A stretch of 9,487 nucleotides of DNA from Faecalicatena sp. (GTDB lineage Bacteria; Bacillota; Clostridia; Lachnospirales; Lachnospiraceae). The translations under genes were made by a program, and so were the position numbers. The stretch's first letter is position 1; each line of letters starts with the position of its first letter. Location of the stretch: assembly GCA_009774255.1 (NCBI GenBank), contig VSNK01000216.1:1-9487 (forward strand), in the 5' to 3' direction. The notes below the pieces were generated by a model. The model had not been told where the DNA came from. It did no database searches and saw nothing but the letters and a program-made list of their open reading frames with translations. Shown piece after piece: positions 1 to 6,902 of this stretch.

Positions 1-129
1 ACACCTACAGAAAAAACAGCTACAGAAAAAACAGCGACAGAAAAAATAACGATGGAAAAATTAACAACAGAAAAAAACAGAAAAAGGAACAAAAAAATGA
101 GAACAAAAGAGAGGGGTGACAGGCCATGA
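1..129 (+). CDS. 3' end of an upstream gene, probably mnhF (partial), with a repeat tail
   Basis: Frame 1 is open from the window edge to the TGA at 127-129, which overlaps the mnhG ATG at 126 in an ATGA junction typical of translational coupling. Only the C-terminus is visible. It reads as near-perfect five-residue repeats of the type TATEK (three close copies, then the variants ITMEK and LTTEK), followed by a strongly basic end (NRKRNKKMRTKERGDRP). No membrane segment or family domain can be seen. In Mrp operons mnhF normally lies directly before mnhG, so it is inferred to be MnhF with an unusual hydrophilic tail. A second frame is open until 117, but frame 1 is preferred because of the ATGA junction. 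Identity is uncertain; that coding continues to 129 is fairly secure. Confidence 0.55.
   Translation, partial: TPTEKTATEKTATEKITMEKLTTEKNRKRNKKMRTKERGDRP
7..75 (+). repeat. 15-bp tandem repeat (about 4.6 copies) encoding TATEK-like units
   Basis: The unit ACAGCTACAGAAAAA recurs with a 15-bp period. The copies near 16-30 and 31-45 differ at one base, and the later copies (46-60, 61-75) are degenerate. Each unit keeps the reading frame and adds five residues. The A5-A6 runs would favour strand slippage. The array may begin before the window edge. Confidence 0.8.
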
Positions 130-656
130 TTCTTATTGAATGGCTGCAGTTTGCGGCTGGTGTTGTGTTTCTGCTGGCGGGGCTTGGCGTCTTTGCCGTG
201 CAGGTATTCGGTGTCTTTAAGTTTGATTATGTCCTGAATCGGATGCATGCGGCTGCGATGGGGGATACGCTCGGCATCGGTATTTCGCTGGTAGGTCTGA
301 TCATCCTGTCGGGGTGGAATTTTGCATCCTTGAAAATGGCTTTGATCATCGTTTTTTTGTGGAACGCTTCTCCGGTATCTTCCCATCTGATCGCCCGTCT
401 GGAAGCAACGACCAATCCGCATCCGGAGCGATACTGTGAAATGGAAGAAGGAATCACGGAGCATCTGTGGGAGGCGGAGCAGAAAGAGATTATCTACGCA
501 GATAAAACAGAGCGGAAAGAAATTATCTATGCGGATAAAGCAGAGCAGAAAGAAATTATCTATGCGGATAAAGCAGAGCAGAAAGAAATTATCTATGCGG
601 ATAAAGCAGAGCGGAAAGAAATCATCTATGCGGATAAAACGGAGGAGGAAAAGTGA
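126..656 (+). CDS. mnhG: Na+/H+ antiporter subunit MnhG/MrpG with an 11-residue-repeat C-terminal tail
   Basis: Small membrane subunit of the Mrp (Mnh) cation/proton antiporter complex. Residues 1-92 are the MnhG core: a hydrophobic helix at 8-30, the signature around NRMHAAAMGDTLGIG (38-52) running into a second helix, and a third helix ending in ASPVSSHLIARLE, as in other MnhG proteins. The family is usually about 95-125 residues; this one has 176. The excess is a hydrophilic tail: a linker, then five tandem copies of KEIIYADK(A/T)E(Q/R) at residues 120-174. The ATG at 126 follows GAGAGGGGTGA with about 6 nt spacing and overlaps the preceding stop. The stop overlaps the next start (TGATG), so it is translationally coupled on both sides. 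The core assignment is secure; the role of the tail is unknown. Confidence 0.92.
   Translation: MILIEWLQFAAGVVFLLAGLGVFAVQVFGVFKFDYVLNRMHAAAMGDTLGIGISLVGLIILSGWNFASLKMALIIVFLWNASPVSSHLIARLEATTNPHPERYCEMEEGITEHLWEAEQKEIIYADKTERKEIIYADKAEQKEIIYADKAEQKEIIYADKAERKEIIYADKTEEEK
483..647 (+). repeat. 33-bp tandem repeat, 5 copies, in the mnhG 3' end
   Basis: Units lie at 483-515, 516-548, 549-581, 582-614 and 615-647. The second and third are identical, the fourth differs from them by one base, and the outer units differ by several. This pattern fits recent expansion from the middle. Each unit encodes 11 residues, KEIIYADKAEQ or a close variant, so copy-number change would keep the frame. An 11-residue period with hydrophobics at positions 3, 4 and 6 is compatible with an amphipathic or hendecad-type helix; that is inference. 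Confidence 0.97.
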
Positions 657-916
657 TGGCTGTGTTCGAATATATGCTGATGGCATTTTTGGTGGTCTGC
701 GCTGTTTCCGTCAGTTTTTCCAGGAATCTTTTGAATTCGATCTTGATCTTTATGTCATACAGCCTGGTGATGTCCATTATCTGGATTCTTCTGGAATCTC
801 CGGATCTTGCCATTACGGAGGCGGCGGTCGGAGCAGGGGTGACCAGCGTGCTGTTCTTTGTGACACTAAAGAAGATTCATGCTCTTGGAGAGGAGGATGA
901 GGAAACCGATGAGTAG
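656..916 (+). CDS. DUF4040/MbhD-like antiporter subunit (counterpart of part of the MrpA C-terminal region)
   Basis: An 86-residue membrane protein with three predicted helices (about 4-22, 25-46, 55-73) and an acidic C-terminus. The motif ESPDLAITEAAVGAGVTSVL (residues 47-66) is the hallmark of the DUF4040/MbhD family, which corresponds to a segment of the MrpA C-terminal region and is related to NuoJ. In membrane-bound hydrogenase (Mbh) and many Clostridia-type Mrp operons this segment is a free-standing gene between subunits G and B, as here. The start chosen is the ATG at 656, overlapping the mnhG stop by one base and preceded by GGAGGAGG. An in-frame GTG three bases earlier is possible. 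It probably helps form the ion path at the core of the membrane arm. The family call is confident; the exact role is inferred. Confidence 0.88.
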   Translation: MAVFEYMLMAFLVVCAVSVSFSRNLLNSILIFMSYSLVMSIIWILLESPDLAITEAAVGAGVTSVLFFVTLKKIHALGEEDEETDE

Positions 917-1880
917 AAAAATATCAGAAGAAGAATATAAACGCCAGCGGATTGTCCGTATGAAGCACTGGCTCAGCGGTGAAAAGGATCTGTATCTGGA
1001 CAATATGGAAGTGATTCCCCGCGGCGAGTACAAACCGGATAAAAACCAGATGGAACGGTATGAGCATGATCTGGATGAGGTGAGGACACGGACCTATGAT
1101 ACGGAGCATAACCGGGTATATCGTTTTTTTCAGCGATTTTATAAGATGGCGGCGGTACTCTGCTGCATCGCGCTGATTCTGATATTGATCGTGGAAGTGT
1201 CGTATCTTCCGCCGATCGGCTCTGCCAGCAATCCCGCGAGCAATGAGGTGGCGGCAAAGTATATCGAAGACGGAATGCAGGATACGGGAGCCGTCAATAT
1301 TGTGACGGGCATGATTCTGGATTACCGCGCGTTCGATACATTTGGGGAATCGAATGTGCTGTTTATCGCGACCTGTACGGTATTGATCCTGATGCGAAAT
1401 GATAAAAAGAAGGGGAAGGGAAGCGCGGAAGACGAGGAACGCCGCGACAGCTTTTATGAACCGAAGAAGGATGCTATTCTGCAGATGGCGGCCAGAATTT
1501 TAGTTCCGGTTATTATGATCTTCGGAATTTATATCATTCTGAACGGTCATCTCTCACCGGGAGGCGGTTTCTCCGGCGGAGCGATCATCGGAGCCGGTCT
1601 GATCCTGTATCTGAATGCGTTTGGATTCGAAAAAACAGAACGGTTTTTTACGGAGAAGACTTATAAGGCTGTCAGCTTCGGAGCACTGCTCTTTTATTGC
1701 CTGGCAAAAAGCTATTCCTTCTATACCGGGGCTCATCACCTGGAGAGCGGGATTTCGCTGGGAACCCCGGGGGCGATTATCAGCAGCGGCCTGATATTGC
1801 CCTTGAATATCTGTGTCGGACTGGTGGTTGCATGTACGATGTATGCGTTTTTTGCGCTGTTTCGAAAAGGAGGATTCTAA
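909..1880 (+). CDS. mnhB: Fused MbhE-like plus MnhB antiporter subunit with a cytoplasmic N-terminal extension
   Basis: A 323-residue protein in three parts. Residues 1-78 are hydrophilic and highly charged, with no recognised domain. Residues 79-166 match the MbhE/MrpA C-terminal segment: one helix (79-97), a polar stretch beginning LPPIGSASNPASNEV, then VNIVTGMILDYRAFDTFGES leading into a second helix, comparable to the NVILVDFRGFDT region of MrpA. After a charged linker (166-188), residues 189-320 are a complete MnhB domain with GHLSPGGGFSGGAI at 213-226 and four predicted helices. In classical Mrp systems these two modules are separate or sit in MrpA. The ATG at 909 overlaps the previous gene by 8 bp and has AGGAGG 12 nt upstream. 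In-frame ATGs at 897 and 879 are possible; 897 has no room for a ribosome site. The domain assignment is strong, the start less so. Confidence 0.88.
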   Translation: MSRKISEEEYKRQRIVRMKHWLSGEKDLYLDNMEVIPRGEYKPDKNQMERYEHDLDEVRTRTYDTEHNRVYRFFQRFYKMAAVLCCIALILILIVEVSYLPPIGSASNPASNEVAAKYIEDGMQDTGAVNIVTGMILDYRAFDTFGESNVLFIATCTVLILMRNDKKKGKGSAEDEERRDSFYEPKKDAILQMAARILVPVIMIFGIYIILNGHLSPGGGFSGGAIIGAGLILYLNAFGFEKTERFFTEKTYKAVSFGALLFYCLAKSYSFYTGAHHLESGISLGTPGAIISSGLILPLNICVGLVVACTMYAFFALFRKGGF

Positions 1881-1883
1881 AGA

Positions 1884-2261
1884 ATGTTTGGTTCCAATCT
1901 GATCCCCAATACAGGGGAAGTCGTTGCCATGATTCTTTTTGGTATCGGGTTTGCGAATCTGCTGCTTCAGAAGAATCTGATCAAAAAAATTATCGGTCTG
2001 AATATTATGGATACGGCGGTATACCTGTTTCTGGCGATCAAGGGGTATATTGAAGGAAGAACCGCTCCGATCGTCGCAGACGGAGTGCAGGAGGTGGAAG
2101 CCTACATCAATCCGATTCCAAGCGGTCTGGTACTGACCGGTATCGTGGTTTCCGTATCGGTCACGGCATTGATGCTGTCTCTGACAGTGAGGCTGTATAA
2201 GCGGTATCACACGCTGGACCTGGATGAAATCTCTTCGAGGCTGAAAAAGGAGGGAATGTAA
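1884..2261 (+). CDS. mnhC: Na+/H+ antiporter subunit MnhC/MrpC (NuoK-like)
   Basis: A 125-residue protein of usual length for MnhC, homologous to NuoK of complex I. Three predicted helices lie at about 12-29, 33-53 and 81-104. The typical pattern is present: an N-terminal helix with GIGFANLLLQKN, then KKIIGLNIMDTAVYLF, then the family motif INPIPSGLVLTGIVVSVSVT just before and in the third helix (compare the DPLPQALVLTAIVI type). The C-terminus is short, charged and cytoplasmic. AAGGAGG at 1867-1873 lies 10 nt before the ATG, and only 3 bp separate it from the preceding stop. It sits between MnhB and MnhD, as in Mrp and Mbh operons. NuoK-type subunits contribute to the coupling ion path between core and antiporter subunits. 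Confidence 0.92.
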   Translation: MFGSNLIPNTGEVVAMILFGIGFANLLLQKNLIKKIIGLNIMDTAVYLFLAIKGYIEGRTAPIVADGVQEVEAYINPIPSGLVLTGIVVSVSVTALMLSLTVRLYKRYHTLDLDEISSRLKKEGM

Positions 2262-3773
2262 ATGGCATTTGTTCAAAATGTACCGTTCTTCTCCATCATG
2301 TTATCCATGTTTTCAGGAATCGTGTCGTCGGTTCTTCCGGGAAAAGCGGCGAGAAGGCTGAATGCGGCGGTCATTTTGCTCATAGGAGCCGCCTCCGCGT
2401 GGCTTCTCGCATGGCTGCTGCAGACGGGCGGCAGCTATACCTTTATGATGGGACATTTTCCCGCACCCTGGGGAAATGAGATCCGTGCCGGAGCACTGGA
2501 AGCAGGGATGGCCCTGTTTTTCTGCATCATTATGCTGCTGTCCCTGATGGGCGGACGAAAAAAATTATTCGATGAAGTGGAACTGACAAAGCATAATATT
2601 TATTATATCCTGACAGACCTTCTGCTGAGTTCCCTGTTGGCTTTGGTCTACACAAATGACCTTTTTACGGCGTATGTGTTTGTGGAGATCAATACGATCG
2701 CTGCCTGCGGACTGATCATGATCCGCCAGAACGGAAGGACGATCGAGGCGGCGGTCCGCTATATGATCATGAGCCTTCTGGGTTCCGGCCTGCTGCTGAT
2801 GGGAATCTGCATGCTGTATGATCTGACGGGGCATCTTCTGATGTCAAATATTAAGGAGAGTGTGGCGGCTATCATGGCGGCAGGGACGTATCAGATTCCG
2901 CTTACTATTACGATCGGGCTTGTGACGGTGGGACTTGCCATCAAAAGCGCCTTGTTTCCGTTTCATGCCTGGCTTCCGGATGCCTATGGCTATTCTACGG
3001 TATCCTCGGCGGCAATGCTGTCCAGCCTGGTGTCCAAGGGATATATTTTTCTGCTGATCAAGATTTTTTACCGTGTCGTTGGATTTGAAATTATCTGCGC
3101 GAGCAAAATACCGAATGTATTGTTTCTATTTGGATTGTGCGGCATGATATTCGGCTCCATCAGCGCGATCTGGGAGAAAGATATCCGGCGGATGATCGCA
3201 TTTTCTTCTGTCGCGCAGATCGGGTATATTTATATGGGATTCGGCCTGGGGACGACAGAGGGAATGGTGGCAAGCATTTTCCATATTCTTGCCCATGCGG
3301 CGACGAAATCGCTGCTGTTTGTCTCAGCAATCGGGCTGACAGACGTATCGGGGGGAAGCAGGAACTTTTTTGACCTGACGGGCAGTGCATACCGCAACAA
3401 GGTAGCCGGCGTGGGATTTTCCGTGGGAGCCATGTCTATGGTCGGGATTCCGCTGTTTTCCGGGTTCGTCAGCAAACTGCTTTTTGCGGAAGCGGCGGTC
3501 ATGCATCCCACCCATAAAATGATGCCGACCCTGATCGTTCTGGCTGTCAGTACCATACTGAATGCCATTTATTTCCTGAAAACAGTGGTGCGTATTTACG
3601 TGCCGGAGAAAAGGGAAGTGGAAATGAAAAAAGAGTACTTCAGTATGACGGCGGGGCAGCAGAAGCTGTATACGTTTGCGATCATATGGTTTATTCTTAT
3701 CAATCTGGTGCTGGGAATGATGTCGGAGCCGATCATTGGCATCATTGAGAACGGACTGATTCATTTTGTATAG
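2262..3773 (+). CDS. mnhD: Proton-translocating antiporter subunit, MrpD/NuoN-like (first of four)
   Basis: A 503-residue polytopic protein of the proton-conducting membrane transporter family (Proton_antipo_M), with about 14 predicted helices and the usual length. Residues expected for ion transfer in NuoL/M/N-type proteins are present: Glu142 in TM5 (YVFVEINT), Lys228 in TM7 (GLAIKSALFPFHAWLPDA), Lys259 in TM8 (LVSKGYIF), His341/His345/Lys349 in the HILAHAATKS stretch, and Lys405 in TM12 (SGFVSKLLF). It begins one base after the mnhC stop, with AAGGAGGG 7 nt before the ATG, so translation is probably coupled. By position after mnhC it corresponds to MrpD/MbhH. The TM8 segment (YSTVSSAAMLSSLVSK) differs from the APAPASA motif of the next paralogue and is closer to NuoN style. 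Confidence 0.9.
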   Translation: MAFVQNVPFFSIMLSMFSGIVSSVLPGKAARRLNAAVILLIGAASAWLLAWLLQTGGSYTFMMGHFPAPWGNEIRAGALEAGMALFFCIIMLLSLMGGRKKLFDEVELTKHNIYYILTDLLLSSLLALVYTNDLFTAYVFVEINTIAACGLIMIRQNGRTIEAAVRYMIMSLLGSGLLLMGICMLYDLTGHLLMSNIKESVAAIMAAGTYQIPLTITIGLVTVGLAIKSALFPFHAWLPDAYGYSTVSSAAMLSSLVSKGYIFLLIKIFYRVVGFEIICASKIPNVLFLFGLCGMIFGSISAIWEKDIRRMIAFSSVAQIGYIYMGFGLGTTEGMVASIFHILAHAATKSLLFVSAIGLTDVSGGSRNFFDLTGSAYRNKVAGVGFSVGAMSMVGIPLFSGFVSKLLFAEAAVMHPTHKMMPTLIVLAVSTILNAIYFLKTVVRIYVPEKREVEMKKEYFSMTAGQQKLYTFAIIWFILINLVLGMMSEPIIGIIENGLIHFV

Positions 3774-3788
3774 AAAGGAGACGCATAC

Positions 3789-5258
3789 ATGAACGTAATT
3801 ATCTGTCTGGCAGTATTTTTCCCGATTGTAAGCGGACTCTTGATCCTGTTCCTCCCGGGGGTTAAAAGCCGGAAGCAGCTTCTGAGTATATCGCTTCTTT
3901 CGCTGATCGCGTCCATGCTCTGGGCCGCTGCCGTGATCGTGGGAGAGGAGGCGGAGCTGCATCTGCTTCGGTTCGGGGGCAGTCTGGAAGTATATTTTCA
4001 TGTGGACCGGCTGGGGAGGGTATTTGCCGCGGTCATCACGGTCGTGTGGCTGATGGCAGGAATCTTTTCCTGTGAGTATATGAAGCATGAAAAGGAAGAA
4101 AAGAGATATTTCGGATTCTATGTGCTGGTGTATGGTGTACTGATGGCGCTTTGTTTTTCCGGAAATCTGGTGACCTACTATATGTTCTATGAAATGATGA
4201 CACTGACCACGCTTCCGCTGATCATGCATAACAAATCAAGAGAAGCGATCATGGCCGGATTAAAGTATCTGTTCTATTCATTGTGCGGAGCTTATATGGC
4301 ATTGTTCGGAATCTATTTTCTGAACCGTTATGCCGGTACACTGGATTTTGTTGCCGGAGGCAGAGGCCTGGAAGCGGCAGGCGGTCATTCTGCGCTGATT
4401 CTTGTGGTAATATTCCTGATGATACTCGGGTTCGGGGTGAAAGCGGGGATGTTTCCGATGCATGCATGGCTTCCCACGGCGCATCCGGTTGCGCCGGCCC
4501 CGGCAAGCGCGGTGCTGTCCGGTCTGGTCGTGAAGATGGGGGTGCTGGGAATCGTCCGGGTGATCTTCTATGTGGTGGGGCCGGAGGTCATCCGGGGAAC
4601 CTGGGTACAGACCGCGTGGCTGACCCTGACCCTGATTACGGTCTTTATGGGCTCTATGCTTGCTTACCGGGAAAAAGTGATGAAGAAAAGGCTGGCCTAT
4701 TCCACAGTCAGCCAGATTTCTTATATTTTGTTTGGGCTGGCCTTGCTGAATCCGGAAGCTATGACGGGCTCTCTGCTGCATGTGGTGTTCCATGCGTGTA
4801 TCAAATCCTGCCTGTTCCTGAGCGCGGGTGCAATCATATATAAGACCGGAAAGCTCCGTGTGGACGAGATGACCGGAATCGGCAAAGAGATGCCGGTGAC
4901 AGTCTGGTGCTATACGTTTGCGTCCCTGGCGCTGGTAGGGATTCCGCCGGCAAGCGGATTTATCAGCAAATGGTATTTGGCGGGTGGTTCCCTGGAATCC
5001 GGCATTCCGGTTTTTTCCTGGCTGGGTCCGGTGATCCTTCTGGTCAGCGCGCTGCTGACAGCGGGATATCTTCTGCCGATCACGATCAGAGGCTTTCTGC
5101 CGGGAGCGGATTATGACTACGCAGGCCTGGAAAAGAAGGAACCGGCTCTGACTATGCTCATTCCGCTGATGCTCCTGGCCGGACTTTCCGTGTTCCTTGG
5201 AGTGTTCCCGAATCCGCTGACAGAGTATCTGAATGAAATTGTTCGGACGTTAGTTTAG
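3789..5258 (+). CDS. Proton-translocating antiporter subunit, MrpD/NuoM-like (second of four)
   Basis: A 489-residue membrane protein of the Proton_antipo_M family. It keeps Glu135 in TM5 (MFYEMMTL), Lys218 in TM7 (GFGVKAGMFPMHAWLPTAHP), Lys249 in TM8 (LSGLVVKMG), His331/His335/Lys339 (HVVFHACIKS) and Lys394 in TM12 (SGFISKWYL), so it looks competent for ion translocation. The VAPAPASAVLSG motif after TM7 resembles MrpD and HyfB/HycC-type proteins. The ATG follows AAAGGAG by 8 nt, and 15 bp separate it from the previous stop. It is a paralogue of its neighbours, so an exact letter name cannot be given. Its stop overlaps the first base of a duplicated intergenic element. The family is certain; subfamily naming is tentative. 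Confidence 0.9.
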   Translation: MNVIICLAVFFPIVSGLLILFLPGVKSRKQLLSISLLSLIASMLWAAAVIVGEEAELHLLRFGGSLEVYFHVDRLGRVFAAVITVVWLMAGIFSCEYMKHEKEEKRYFGFYVLVYGVLMALCFSGNLVTYYMFYEMMTLTTLPLIMHNKSREAIMAGLKYLFYSLCGAYMALFGIYFLNRYAGTLDFVAGGRGLEAAGGHSALILVVIFLMILGFGVKAGMFPMHAWLPTAHPVAPAPASAVLSGLVVKMGVLGIVRVIFYVVGPEVIRGTWVQTAWLTLTLITVFMGSMLAYREKVMKKRLAYSTVSQISYILFGLALLNPEAMTGSLLHVVFHACIKSCLFLSAGAIIYKTGKLRVDEMTGIGKEMPVTVWCYTFASLALVGIPPASGFISKWYLAGGSLESGIPVFSWLGPVILLVSALLTAGYLLPITIRGFLPGADYDYAGLEKKEPALTMLIPLMLLAGLSVFLGVFPNPLTEYLNEIVRTLV

Positions 5259-5405
5259 GAAGAAGGCAAATGCGAAGCATTTTTTAGGTGCCTTCTGACG
5301 ACATGCCCTCGAACGAAAGTGAGGGGGCGATACCTTATTATAGGAAGAAGGCAAATGCGAAGCTGACGATATGCCCTTGATCGAAAGTGAGGGGGCGATA
5401 CCTTA
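5256..5405 (+). repeat. Duplicated structured spacer element (two direct copies, 85-bp period)
   Basis: Copy 1 covers about 5256-5337 and copy 2 about 5341-5405. Both open with the same 23 bases (TAGGAAGAAGGCAAATGCGA plus AGC). Both then share 42 bases, 5296-5337 and 5364-5405, that differ at three positions. Copy 1 has 17 additional bases (5279-5295) that complete a hairpin: an 8-bp stem AGAAGGCA/TGCCTTCT (5261-5268 with 5289-5296) enclosing AATGC-GAA-GCATT. In both copies a second hairpin CCCTY...GAGGG can form, with a GAAA tetraloop closed by C-G (5306-5325 and 5374-5393). The C-to-T change in that stem keeps a G-U pair. No U-tract follows, so it is not a standard terminator. It could be an interspersed repeat or an mRNA structure tuning expression inside the operon. 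Confidence 0.85.
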
Positions 5406-5417
5406 ATATTAAGGAGG
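5401..5417 (+). promoter_or_regulatory. Palindrome overlapping the ribosome binding site of the third antiporter gene
   Basis: CCTTAATATTAAGG (5401-5414) is a perfect 14-base palindrome. Its right arm is the start of the Shine-Dalgarno sequence AAGGAGG (5411-5417). Folded as a 5-bp stem with a 4-base loop, it would partly hide the ribosome site. The left arm (CCTTA) is the end of copy 2 of the upstream repeat. A role in controlling translation is inferred. Confidence 0.55.
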
Positions 5418-5426
5418 AATATGTGT

Positions 5427-6902
5427 ATGAATCAATATTGGGTTGTAGCAGCCATTCTGCTTCCGATACTGGGGGGCGCTCTTACGCCGGTTCTTCCGTT
5501 CCGCTCCAGAAAGGGGATGCTGGTTTATCTGGAAGCACTGACGATTTTGACATCAGTCATTGTCCTTTCGGCTCTGGCCCGCGGGACTACGGAAACGCTG
5601 CATCTGGTCTATTTTGTGAGGGGGCTTTCCATTTCCTTCCGGATTGACGGGCTGGCTATGCTTTTCGGAGGACTGGTATCGATTCTCTGGCCCTTCGCCA
5701 TGCTGTATTCCTTTGAGTATATGGAGCACGAAGGACACGAGAAAATCTTTTTTATGTTTTACAGTATGACATATGGAATCACACTTGGAGTGGCATTTGC
5801 GTCGGACATGCTCAGTATGTATCTTTTCTATGAGCTGCTTACATTGGTGACGGTGCCGTTGATTCTGCATACGCTGGTACGGGAGGCGATTCTCGCGGTT
5901 CGGCAGTATCTGTATATGTCACTGGGCGGCGTCGCATTCGCTCTGATCGCGATCGTATTTCTTATGGTCTACGGAGATACGCTGGAATTTACATTGGGCG
6001 GAGTGCTCAATCCGGCATCCATTGGCAGTGAGACCAATCTGCTCTTATTTGTATATTTGCTGGCGTTTTTTGGATTTGGCGTGAAAGCGGCTATTTTTCC
6101 GATGAGCGCCTGGCTGCCTCAGGCCGGCGTTGCGCCCACACCGGTTACGGCACTGCTCCATGCGGTGGCGGTGGTCAAGGCCGGTGTGTTTGCCATTCTG
6201 CGCCTGACCTATTACAGTTTCGGCACGGAATTCCTGAAAGGGACATGGGTACAGCCGATTGTGATGGGATTTGCCATGTTTACCATTGTTTACGGGTGCA
6301 GCAAAGCAGTAAAAGAGCAGCATATCAAGCGGCGGCTGGCCTATTCTACGGTCAGCAATCTGTCTTACATTATCCTGGGCGCGTCGATGATGACTCCGGC
6401 AGGAATGGTGGGCGCGATGGCGCATATGGTCTGCCATGCATTTATGAAGATCGGCTCCTTCCTCTGCGCGGGCGCCGTCATGCATCAGACGGAAAAAAAA
6501 TATATTTATGAGTTCAATGGTTTTGGAAGGAAAATGCCGGTCGTGTTCGGCTGTTTTACCGTGTCGGCCCTGGGCCTGATGGGGGTGCCGGGGCTGGCAG
6601 GATTTATCAGTAAATGGAATCTGGCCAGAGCGGCGGTGGAAAGTGAAAATGTGATGGCATATTTCGGAATCGGATGTCTCTTGATTTCTGCGCTGCTGAC
6701 CGCGATCTATATGATGTCGATCGTAATCCGGGCATTCTTTCCGGGGAGAGAATTCGATCCCGGGAGCGTAGAAGGGGTAAAGGATCCCGGCTGGAAGATG
6801 TGCTTCCCGCTGGTCTGCTTTGCTGTTGCGGTCATTCTCATTGGGGTGTGCTCGGAACCGCTTGTATCTTTTCTGCAGGATATCGCGGCCGGGATATATT
6901 GA
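5427..6902 (+). CDS. Antiporter subunit resembling the MrpA N-terminal domain/NuoL (third of four)
   Basis: A 491-residue Proton_antipo_M protein. Key residues, numbered from the chosen start: Glu136 in TM5 (LFYELLTL), Lys220 in TM7 (GFGVKAAIFPMSAWLP), His245 and Lys251 in the TM8 region (TPVTALLHAVAVVKAGVF), His333/His337/Lys341, and Lys396 in TM12 (GFISKWNL). The PTPVTALLHA block is the type found in MrpA and NuoL, unlike the APAPASA block in the genes on either side. It may therefore be the antiporter half of MrpA, whose C-terminal modules are the separate genes at 656-916 and 909-1880. Ser227 and Gly234 replace the His residues of the usual FPxHxWLPxAH. The ATG at 5427 is chosen because GGAGG (5413-5417) lies 9 nt upstream; the in-frame ATG at 5421 leaves only 3 nt. 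The gene follows a 162-bp repeat-bearing spacer, unlike the tightly packed genes before it. Confidence 0.88.
   Translation: MNQYWVVAAILLPILGGALTPVLPFRSRKGMLVYLEALTILTSVIVLSALARGTTETLHLVYFVRGLSISFRIDGLAMLFGGLVSILWPFAMLYSFEYMEHEGHEKIFFMFYSMTYGITLGVAFASDMLSMYLFYELLTLVTVPLILHTLVREAILAVRQYLYMSLGGVAFALIAIVFLMVYGDTLEFTLGGVLNPASIGSETNLLLFVYLLAFFGFGVKAAIFPMSAWLPQAGVAPTPVTALLHAVAVVKAGVFAILRLTYYSFGTEFLKGTWVQPIVMGFAMFTIVYGCSKAVKEQHIKRRLAYSTVSNLSYIILGASMMTPAGMVGAMAHMVCHAFMKIGSFLCAGAVMHQTEKKYIYEFNGFGRKMPVVFGCFTVSALGLMGVPGLAGFISKWNLARAAVESENVMAYFGIGCLLISALLTAIYMMSIVIRAFFPGREFDPGSVEGVKDPGWKMCFPLVCFAVAVILIGVCSEPLVSFLQDIAAGIY

Noticed and set aside
1..75. CRISPR array
   Set aside because: The repeats are 15 bp, contiguous, without spacers and in coding frame, so they are a coding tandem repeat.
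436..900. 154-residue open frame with repeated KKLSMRIKQS units
   Set aside because: It is the mnhG repeat and the next gene read in another frame. The 33-bp unit is a multiple of three and has no stop in this frame, which keeps it open by chance.
3324..4229. 301-residue open frame on the minus strand
   Set aside because: It spans the junction of two certain + strand genes in antisense, and its composition and lack of motifs indicate a shadow.
5261..5296. Intrinsic terminator after the second antiporter gene
   Set aside because: The hairpin is good but no U-tract follows; the T-run lies inside the structure. The next gene has its own strong ribosome site and belongs to the same complex.
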